NCBI RefSeq assembly: GCF_001347015.1
Contig: NZ_CFGI01000002.1
Coordinates: forward strand, 186,001 to 250,000
Direction of reading: 5' to 3'
Length of the DNA stretch: 64,000 nucleotides
Origin: Streptococcus pneumoniae
GTDB lineage: Bacteria > Bacillota > Bacilli > Lactobacillales > Streptococcaceae
Part shown: in pieces, positions 16,563 to 25,000 of the stretch
How the letters are laid out: every line of letters begins with the position of its first letter
Position numbering within the stretch: position 1 is the first letter of the stretch
The notes under the pieces: generated by a model
Database searches by the model: none
What the model saw: the letters and a program-made list of their open reading frames with translations, nothing else
What the model was told of the DNA's origin: nothing
Made by a program: the position numbers and the translations under genes

Positions 16563-17555
16563 TTAGAGCTCCTTTCGATAGAAGCGACGGATAATATCCT
16601 CAATATCCGTATCCACCATCTTCAAATCACGGATTTCAAAATCAGACAGGGTTTGCTTAATAATGTCAGCTGACTGGTAGCGGGAACTGTCAAATTCAAT
16701 ATTGAGACTATTCCCTTGTCTATCAATTGTCATATCCGAAAAGCCTTCATAGTGAGAGACGAGATGACTTTGACCTGGTAGCAGTTCAAAAGAAAGAGTC
16801 TTCATCTTGCCAAAGGTTTCCTTGAGCTGGCTAACCGTTCCATCAAAAATCTCTTGCCCCTTGTCTATCATAAAAATCCGATCACAGAGTTGCTCAATGT
16901 CGCTCAGGTCGTGAGTGGTCAAGAGAATGGTAGTCTCTTCCTCCTGATTGATCTGAGTAATAGCTCGACGAATGTTATCCTTGACCGAAACATCCAAACC
17001 AATGGTCGGCTCATCTAAAAATAGTACCTTGGGATTGTGAAGCAAGGAAGCTGCAATGTCCGCCCGCATGCGCTGTCCCAATGAAAGAGTCCGCACGGGG
17101 TCCTTGATAAAGTCCTTCAAATCCAAGACTTCATTCAAAAAGTCCATGCGCTTATGGAAGAGCGAATCTGGCACATCGTAAATCTCCTTCAAGACCGTGT
17201 AGGTCTCTTGTAGAGCCAAATCCCACCATAGCTGGGTACGTTGCCCAAAGACCACTCCAATATCCTTGACATAATCCTGACGATTATCCTGCGGAATCTT
17301 GCCATTAATCCGACAAAAACCAGATGTTGGTTTCAAAATTCCTGTCAGCATTTTGATGGTTGTCGACTTCCCAGCACCGTTGGCCCCGATAAAGCCTAAA
17401 ATCTGCCCCTTGGGAACCTCAAAGGTCAAATCCTTAACCGCTTCAAAGGTCTGTTTTTCAGGATGAATAAAGGAGCGCAAAGCCCCCTTCAAGCCCGGTT
17501 CCTTAACTGTCTTCACAAAATTTTTCTGAAGATGTTCCACTTCTATCATTGCCAT
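16563..17555 (-). CDS. ABC transporter ATP-binding protein (ABC-2 exporter)
   Basis: 330-aa ATPase. Walker A is GANGAGKS (residues 57-64), the signature is LSLGQRMRADIA, and Walker B with D-loop is VLFLDEPTIGLD, followed by the H-loop LLTTHD. The ~90-residue C-terminal extension beyond the nucleotide-binding domain is typical of DrrA/NatA-like exporters. First gene of a three-gene operon with a consensus promoter at 17671-17699 and a ~110-base leader. Confidence 0.93.
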   Translation of the reverse strand: MAMIEVEHLQKNFVKTVKEPGLKGALRSFIHPEKQTFEAVKDLTFEVPKGQILGFIGANGAGKSTTIKMLTGILKPTSGFCRINGKIPQDNRQDYVKDIGVVFGQRTQLWWDLALQETYTVLKEIYDVPDSLFHKRMDFLNEVLDLKDFIKDPVRTLSLGQRMRADIAASLLHNPKVLFLDEPTIGLDVSVKDNIRRAITQINQEEETTILLTTHDLSDIEQLCDRIFMIDKGQEIFDGTVSQLKETFGKMKTLSFELLPGQSHLVSHYEGFSDMTIDRQGNSLNIEFDSSRYQSADIIKQTLSDFEIRDLKMVDTDIEDIIRRFYRKEL

Positions 17556-17586
17556 ATCTATCTCCCTATGATAAGGAATAGCAACA

Positions 17587-17604
17587 TTGTATTTTCCAAT
17601 ACAA
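17587..17604 (-). promoter_or_regulatory. Perfect hairpin in the ABC-2 operon leader
   Basis: TTGTATT - TTCC - AATACAA, a perfect 7-bp inverted repeat between promoter and start codon. It may be an operator or an mRNA hairpin; no regulator can be named. Confidence 0.4.
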
Positions 17605-17670
17605 GTAATCTAAATCCTTACTTTCTACACCTTCTATATTTTATTGCTACAGAAAGCTTTATACCAACCT

Positions 17671-17699
17671 ATTATAGTCCAATAAAAACTAGAATGCAA
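17671..17699 (-). promoter_or_regulatory. Promoter of the ABC-2 operon
   Basis: TTGCAT (17694-17699), 17-bp spacer, TATAAT (17671-17676), read leftwards. The 17556-17880 interval otherwise holds only this promoter, its leader and the toxin-antitoxin promoter. Confidence 0.8.
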
Positions 17700-17836
17700 G
17701 CGTTTGCCTAAAATTTGTGAAATTGAAAATTTTCTCATAAAATGATAGTTTTAATCAAAAATTCTGTTTGATAGTTTAAATTACCAACCTACCACCCTCC
17801 ACTACTAAAACAGCCCTTGACTTTCTCGATCTTTTT

Positions 17837-17869
17837 TTGTAATGTATATGTAATACAATATCATTACAA
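17837..17869 (+). promoter_or_regulatory. Toxin-antitoxin promoter/operator palindromes
   Basis: Nested inverted repeats just before the antitoxin gene: outer TTGTAATG / CATTACAA (17837-17844 and 17862-17869) and inner TGTAT / ATACA. They overlap the probable -10 region (candidate -35 TTGACT upstream). This is the layout expected for autoregulation by a ribbon-helix-helix antitoxin. Confidence 0.65.
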
Positions 17870-17880
17870 GGAGAAATGCC

Positions 17881-18168
17881 ATGTCAAGACTTACACGAGA
17901 CCGAGTTTATAACTTCCGCGTCAATACTCAACTATTTGAAGAAGCAAAAACCATCCTAGAAAGCCAAAACATCAGCCTTTCAGGTGCCCTCAACCTCTTT
18001 GTAGAACAAATCGTCCTTGAAAAAGGTCTCCCAATTAAAACAGCCGACCAACTCAAAGCAGAAATCTTCCTAGGCGAACTCAAGTCAGAACTAGATAAAG
18101 GCTACCAAGACATCATCGAGGGGCGTCTCTACGACGCAGACGAGGTCTTTTCAAAGTATGGACTATAA
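17881..18168 (+). CDS. RelB/DinJ-family antitoxin
   Basis: 95 aa. The N-terminal segment (residues 5-50, VYNFRVNTQLFEEAKTILE then ISLSGALNLFVEQIV) has the beta strand and two helices of a ribbon-helix-helix DNA-binding domain, as in RelB/DinJ. The C-terminal half, ending DADEVFSKYGL, is the likely toxin-binding part. AAGGAG lies seven bases before the ATG. It overlaps the toxin gene by 11 bases, typical of type II toxin-antitoxin operons. Autorepression is probable given the palindromes upstream. Confidence 0.9.
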   Translation: MSRLTRDRVYNFRVNTQLFEEAKTILESQNISLSGALNLFVEQIVLEKGLPIKTADQLKAEIFLGELKSELDKGYQDIIEGRLYDADEVFSKYGL

Positions 18169-18499
18169 AGTACGCTTTACAGAACAAGCCAGACAAGACT
18201 TGGACAATATTTTCATCCACTACTCCACAGACTTCAGTGAAAACATAGCCAAGAAAGTCTTCACTCGTCTCCAACAAATTACCAACCTACTCACCTTCTC
18301 ACCAGAGGGCGGTATTAACTTTGACCATAAAATCGGATACTCCCTCTATCCAGAAAATATGCTCAGAATGATTGTCTCTAAACAATACCTACTCTTTTAC
18401 CTCGTTCATGAAAAAGAAGTCCATATCCTGAGAATTATCAACTCACGCACCGACTACCTAAACCAACTCGACCACCTCTTTCAACATATCCAAGACTGA
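18158..18499 (+). CDS. RelE/ParE-family toxin
   Basis: 113 aa with the family features: KVRFTEQARQDLDNIFIHY at the N terminus, the central SPEGG loop, and the C-terminal YLLFYLVHEKEVHILRIINSRTDY. RelE members cleave mRNA at the ribosome while ParE members poison gyrase; the sequence alone does not separate the two here. Translated together with its antitoxin. The pair sits between the ABC exporter and a decayed region, consistent with acquisition as a small mobile cassette. Confidence 0.88.
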   Translation: MDYKVRFTEQARQDLDNIFIHYSTDFSENIAKKVFTRLQQITNLLTFSPEGGINFDHKIGYSLYPENMLRMIVSKQYLLFYLVHEKEVHILRIINSRTDYLNQLDHLFQHIQD

Positions 18500-18731
18500 G
18501 AAGTAAGCTCTCTGTCTTTTTATTTACTGTAAATCAATTGCATATGAAAAAGCATAAACAAGGATTTTTTAAAACTCCCAATCCTCTAACATATTGAGGA
18601 GCTCCCCAACGTTCGACTCATGCACAAGCTCGCGTTTGTAGAGAACAGCAATCAAAGCATGGAAACCATTCTCTTTTTAGACTCAAAATGACGAGATTGT
18701 GGACCTCTACAGGTCCAATAACTTTTAACAT
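18500..18731. other. Decayed intergenic DNA
   Basis: No intact gene. Holds a coding remnant on the minus strand (18569-18676) and a short inverted repeat GTGGACCTCTACAGGTCCA-like sequence at about 18702-18716. Confidence 0.5.
18569..18676 (-). pseudogene. C-terminal remnant of an unidentified protein
   Basis: A 35-codon stretch reading GFHALIAVLYKRELVHES then NVGELLNMLEDWEF and a stop looks like real protein sequence (balanced composition, amphipathic helices), but is closed upstream by a stop and has no start codon or ribosome binding site. I do not recognise the family. Confidence 0.45.
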
Positions 18732-18838
18732 TATAGTTGATTGAATCTGGAATAGTCCGCCGAGTTTTCTAAAACATTGTTAGAAATTGGTTTAAATCCC
18801 CCAATCAACTTGTCTATTTTTTATCTCATTTCACTATA
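18732..18838 (+). repeat. RUP element (107 bp)
   Basis: Exactly 107 bp from TATAGTTGATTGAATC to ATTTCACTATA, the published RUP length and with the RUP-type ends (TATAGT... ...ACTATA). RUP is a non-autonomous pneumococcal element thought to be mobilised by IS630-Spn1 transposase into TA targets. Confidence 0.82.
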
Positions 18839-18870
18839 CAATAAGTGAGACCGAAAAAGTCTTTAAAATT

Positions 18871-18917
18871 AAAAAACGCATAATATCAGGTCTTGAAAAC
18901 TTGATACTATGCGTTTT
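18871..18917 (-). terminator. Terminator of the giant adhesin gene
   Basis: Arms AAAACGCATA-TATCA / TGATA-TATGCGTTTT (18873-18888 and 18902-18917) with a T-rich tail leftwards, 94 bases beyond the stop. Confidence 0.85.
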
Positions 18918-19010
18918 ATTGTGGCTTCATTTTATCCTGAAATGAAGTTTTTACCCATCCTCATTAAGAACAATTTGTTCATTGCAAACAAATTATACCC
19001 ATTAGAAAGA

Positions 19011-22000
19011 TTAGTCTTCTTTTTTCTTGCGAGCAAGAAGTCCAAATCCACCTAGGGCTCCAAGAAGTCCAAGTGCTGCGAGGCTAGCGTTAGCTTCTGT
19101 ACCTGTGTTAGGCAATTCTTTTTGACCATCAACATATTTAGGTGTTGCTGGCATTTGAGGTTTAGCTGGCTGTTCAGGTATTGCTGGAGTTACTGGCTCT
19201 ACCGGTTGTGCTGGTTGAGTCGGTTCAACCGGTGTTGGAGTTGGCATCTCAACTTTGCGGAAGATATGTCTGATATTACCATTTGAATCTGTCACAGTCT
19301 TCACATATTCGTAACCTGGAATTGTTCCCGGTTCTTTAGAACCTGGCTCACTTGGTTTCAATGGATTTCCATTCTCATCTGTCCAAGTAGTTGTATTTTG
19401 CTTACCTGGATTTGGTTGAGGAGCTGGTGGTGTTACTTTTTCATAAACATGAACAGTATCTCCATTTGACAGTTTCTTCGTTTCTACGAAGCGGTACTCT
19501 GGAATATCTTTCTTATCGACTGTTCCCGGTTCACTTGGATAGTTTGGAATCTCTTTGCCTTCTTTATCTTTGAAGAAGGTACTTACTTTTTCGTAGATAT
19601 GTTCAGTATCACCATTTGGTAATTTCTTAGTCTCTACGAATCTGTATTCTGGAATATCTTTCTTATCGACTGTACCTGGCTCACTTGGATAGTTTGGAAT
19701 CTCTTTGCCTTCTTTATCTTTGAAGAAGGTACTTACTTTTTCATAGATGTGTTCGATATCTCCGTTTGGAAGTTTCTTAGTCTCTACAAATTTATAACCT
19801 GGGATCGTTTTAGCTGGGGTTTCTCCTTCTTCTGTTGATTTCACAGGGTTGTTGTCTTTATCAACAGTAATAAGATTGCCTTCCTTATCCTTGAATGTTG
19901 TTGTTACTTTTTCGTAAATGTGTTCGATATCTCCGTTTGGAAGTTTCTTAGTCTCTACAAATTTATAACCTGGGATCGTTTTGGCTGGGATTTCTCCTTT
20001 TTCCGTTGATTTCACAGGGTTGTTGTCTTTATCAACAGTAATAAGATTGCCTTCCTTATCCTTGAATGTTGTTGTTACTTTTTCATAGATATGAGTAGTA
20101 TTACCCTTGTTATCAACCTTAGTTTCAACAAATCTATAGCCCGGGAAGTCCTTCTTATCAACTTTGCCATCTTCTGTAGTACTTCCTGAAACAACATTCC
20201 CATCTGTGTCTTTAAACTCCGTTACAGGACGCACAGTTGGAGTATAAGTTTCAGAAACTACTTTACCATTGACGTCTTTCACTTGAACTGTTACTGGAGT
20301 TGCCTTTCCTACAAAATCTTTTTCTGGTGTAAATTCAACGACTCCATCCTTAAGTACATATGTTCCTTCTCCTGGAACTACAACTTCTTTCACTTCTTTA
20401 CCAGTTTTATCAACTAATGTCAGAGTAGACTTATCAAGTTCAACTTTTTCATGACCTTTATTAAAGTTTACTGTTGTATTATCTTGATCTGGCGTATCAA
20501 ATACTACAGGAGATGTTTGAATAGTTCCACGAGCTCCTTCAGTAACCGATGAAGCACCTGTTGGAGTCACATCTGTCACCGTTGGGGTGTAGGTAGTTGT
20601 TGTCGCTGTTCCGTTGGCATCTTTCACTTGAACTGTTACTGGAGTTGCCTTGCCTACAAAGCTTGAAAGAGGTTGGAAGGTGATGGTGTTGGTGTCTTTG
20701 TTTAGACTGTAGGTACCTTGATTTGCCACTGTGACAGTTGTAGTTTCTGCTCCATTGGCATCAAGAAGCGTTACCGTTCCCTTATCTAGCTCAACAGACT
20801 TCGCAACAGTTTCAACCATAGCACTACCTTTAGTAAAGTTCACAGTGCTAGCGTCTGTATCTGCAGTATCATACTTAATAACTGAAGTCTGGGCTTGTCC
20901 TTGCGGACCAGTTGTCTCTGAAGCTTCAGAGCTTGGCGTTACTGGAATAACTGTTGGGGTGTAGGTAGCTTCTTTCGTAATGATTGCAGTTTCATTCTTG
21001 GCATTTTTAACAGTCGCAGTTGCTTCAACTTTGATGGCATCTGGTGTCCCCTTGTACGCACCATCTGGTTGGAAGGTTACTTTACCTGTCGTTGAATCAA
21101 TTGTATACCTACCAACTGATTGAACAACTACAGATGTTTCATCTGTCGCTTGGCCTGTAGTTGGATCCACAAGTTTATAGCCTGTGATAGTCGTTGTTGC
21201 TTCTGCTCCATTTGACAAGGCAAAGGTTGGAGTTCCACTTTGAGTAGCCCCTTGAATATCTTTCGATGTCACATCAGTCGACGTTAGAGAAACTGGAGTA
21301 ACTGTCGGAGTGTAGGTAGCGGTTGAGGTTTCACCATTTGAGTCCGTTGCTTGAACAGTAACACCTGTCCCCTTCTCTGTGTATGATGGATCTGGTACGA
21401 AGGTCACAAGACCTGTTGTTGGTTCAATTGTGTATGTTCCTTCATTTGCAATTGTAACACTAGTAGTTGGTTGCATCGTTGATGGATCAATCAACTGACG
21501 TGTTGCAATCGTTACTGATGGATCTGATGTTTCAAATTCTGGTGTTCCACTTTGAGTAGCCCCTTGAATACCAGTCGAGGTAGCATCTTCAGATGTCATG
21601 GTCACATCTGTTACCGTTGGAGTGTAGGTAGTTGTTGTCGCTGTTCCGTTGGCATCTTTCACTTGAACTGTTACTGGAGTTGCCTTGCCTACAAAGCTTG
21701 AAAGAGGTTGGAAGGTGATGGTGTTGGTGTCTTTGTTTAGACTGTAGGTACCTTGATCTGCCACTGTGACAGTTGTAGTTTCTGCTCCATTGGCATCAAG
21801 AAGCGTTACCGTTCCTTTATCTAGCTCAACAGACTTCTCAACAGTTTCAACCATAGCACTACCTTTAGTAAAGTTCACAGTGCTAGCGTCTGTATCTGCA
21901 GTATCATACTTAATAACTGAAGTCTGGGCTTGTCCTTGCGGTCCAGTTGTCTCTGAAGCTTCAGAGCTTGGAGTTACTGGAATAACTGTTGGGGTGTAGG

Positions 22001-25000
22001 TAGCTTCTTTCGTAATGCTTGCAGTTTCATTCTTGGCATTTTTAACAGTCGCAGTTGCTTCAACTTTGATGGCATCTGGTGTCCCCTTATACGCACCATC
22101 TGGTTGGAAGGTTACTTTACCTGTCGTTGAATCAATTGTATACTTACCAACTGATTGAACAACTACAGATGTTTCATCTGTCGCTTGGCCTGTAGTTGGA
22201 TCCACAAGTTTATAGCCTGTGATAGTCGTTGTTGCTTCTGCTCCATCTGACAAGGCAAAGGTTGGAGTTCCTTCTTGTTCTGCCCCTTGAATATCTTTCG
22301 ATGTCACATCAGTCGACGTTAGAGAAACTGGAGTAACTGTAGGAGTGTAGGTAGCTGTTGAGGTTTCACCATTTGAGTCCGTTGCTTGGACGGTAACACC
22401 TGTCCCCTTCTTTTTGTATGATGGATCTGGTACGAAGGTCACAAGACCTGTTGTTGGTTCAATTGTGTATGTTCCTTCATTTGCAATTGTAACACTAGTA
22501 GTTGGTTGCATCGTTGATGGATCAATCAACTGACGTGTTGCAATCGTTACTGATGGATCTGATGTTTCAAATTCTGGTGTTCCACTTTGAGTAGCCCCTT
22601 GAATACCAGTCGATGTAGCATCCTCAGATGTCATGGTCACATCTGTCACCGTTGGAGTGTAAGTCGTTGTTGTAGCTGTTCCGTTGGCATCTTTCACTTG
22701 AACTGTTACTGGAGTTGCCTTTCCTACGAAACTTGAAAGAGGTTGGAAGGTGATGGTGTTGGTGTCTTTGTTTAGACTGTAGGTACCTTGATCTGCCACT
22801 GTGACAGTTGTAGTTTCTGCTCCATTGGCATCAAGAAGCGTTACCGTTCCTTTATCTAGCTCAACAGACTCCTCAACATTTTCAACCATAGCACTACCTT
22901 TAGTAAAGTTCACAGTGCTAGCGTCTGTATCTGCAGTGTCATACTTAATAACTGAAGTCTGGGCTTGTCCTTGCGGCCCAGTTGTCTTAGAAGCTTCAGA
23001 TCTTGGAGTTACTGGAATAACTGTTGGGGTGTAGGTAGCTGTCGCAGTTGCAGTGAGTGGGTTGCCAGTAGTATCATTAGAAAATGTTACTGTCAAACGT
23101 ACTGTAACTGCTGGTGCTTCCCCTGTAAAGTCTTTTTCAGGAGTGAAAGTGACCAATCCTGTATCTTTATCAATCTTGTAAGTACCTATTGTCTTACCAT
23201 CTTTTGTAGCCGTTACAGAGCCATCTATCGCTCCTTCAAGGCTATAGAGTTTTGTTCCCTGATCAATCTTTTTCTCAGTTTCGACATCTGTTTTAAACTC
23301 AAATGTTGGGTCACCTGTTTGTGGTTCCCCTTGAATAGCCAATGATTTCGTAGGTTGACCCTCTATATCCAGAGGAGTAACAGTAATAGTGTAGACTGTT
23401 CTTGCCGTGGATGTGTTTGCACCATGATCTGTACCCGCTGTTGTCTCATCAACGTTTGTCTCATCAACTAGGTTAGTATTACTATCCATAACGTCTACTG
23501 TAACTGTATAAACACCAACTTCTGTCAATTTTAAGCTTGTTGCATCTGGGTAATTATGAGCATCACCAGTCTTTGTGTAAGATGCAACCACCCCACCATT
23601 TGGATCAGTCACTGTAATAGTTGTTATCTTGGTATTGTGACTAGTCTTGAAAGCTTTCTCAGCATCACTTGTAGATGGAAGTGAGTCATCTTCTGCATCA
23701 GCTACTGTCACATGAGCATTAGTTGTTACCGTACTTACTCCGTCCAAACTGCGGTCTACTAAGTCTACAGTTGTATTCATCTTAGTTGTATAAGAAGTCG
23801 AAGTAACAGTTGGTCTTCTATTGATAATCGTGGCTTCGTCCGTTGATTCTGCTGTAGTAGCCTTAACCACACCAGAAAATCCTGATGAAGTAGATACTTC
23901 CCAATGATCAGCATCTGTCTTTGTAGCTGTCACTACTGACTGATCCGATGACGACCATGTGTTCGTAGCTTTATCGTAAGAAACTGTTACATAGGTTCCA
24001 TTCCCAACTGTTGTAGCTAAGGTATTTTCTCTCGCATAGACTGTTTCTTTACGAGTCACATCATTAACTGCTGTAACCTTTCCTGTAGCATCATAACTAC
24101 GGTTATAGGCATAAATATAGAACTTGATAGAGCCATCCGCTTGCACAGAGGTGTACACTTCTCTATTCGTTACATCATAAGTACCATCTCCGTGATCGGT
24201 TCTAACAGTCGCATATTCAGCTGGTAGTTCCCAACGTCCACTTGTTTTATTCAAGGTTGCAACATGTGACGAGTTATCATTATCTTGGAGTGTGACAGAT
24301 GAACGCATCAAGGATGCTGTAACAGCTTCTGTTTTAGCATAAACAGATATCTTATTTACACCAGCTGTTGCTGTCATTTCACGTGTAACTTTTAATTTAA
24401 ATTGTTCACCAACTGTTCCGACTAATTCACCAGCTGTCACTGCTGTATTTGTGGTTCCCTCCGCAGCAACATACCACTTGCCTTCTCTATTTTCAAGTGC
24501 TGTGACACTTCCATCAGGCATGGTTACCTTGGCATAGGTAGCTCCTTTAGAGATAGTCACTGGGACTTCTGTTCCATATGCAGCAATGTTGAGGACATCA
24601 ATTTTCGGTGCTACCTTAACTGTGATACCTGCATGGGTTTCTTGCCCCTGGGTTGTCCAACCATTCGCACCCGTTGGCTGGTTCCAGTCCTTAGCATAGG
24701 CTGTAACATAATAAATACCAGCTTCTGTTGGAGTCCCACTAATCAAAGCCTTCCCTGTATAACCCACAGTCGCACCGTCAGGACTAGTTAAGGATTTACT
24801 ACCATCTAGCGCATAGGTCAATCCCGGAATCTCTGTATCCACGGCACGAGCTGTTCCAGTAGCTGTCACAATATTACCCGAGATTCCTGTAGTACTTGGC
24901 CCGTATTGATTACGGACTGTAACATCTGTCCCATCTGCTAGCGTATAGCTAACATTAGCACCGCCAGACATGGCACGAGAACCTGAAGTATCTGAGTAGT

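Noticed and set aside
17587-17869. Joint control of the ABC-2 operon and the toxin-antitoxin pair through similar palindromes
   Set aside because: TTGTATT/AATACAA and TTGTAATG/CATTACAA share a few bases, but spacing and arms differ, so co-regulation is not supported.
20731-23034. Three identical 77-codon plus-strand frames spaced by 1,035 bp
   Set aside because: They are antisense shadows of the adhesin repeats, and only reflect the repeat period.
20580-23035. CRISPR-like regular repetition
   Set aside because: The unit is 1,035 bp, in frame, without spacers; it is a coding tandem repeat. No CRISPR array was seen elsewhere in the window.
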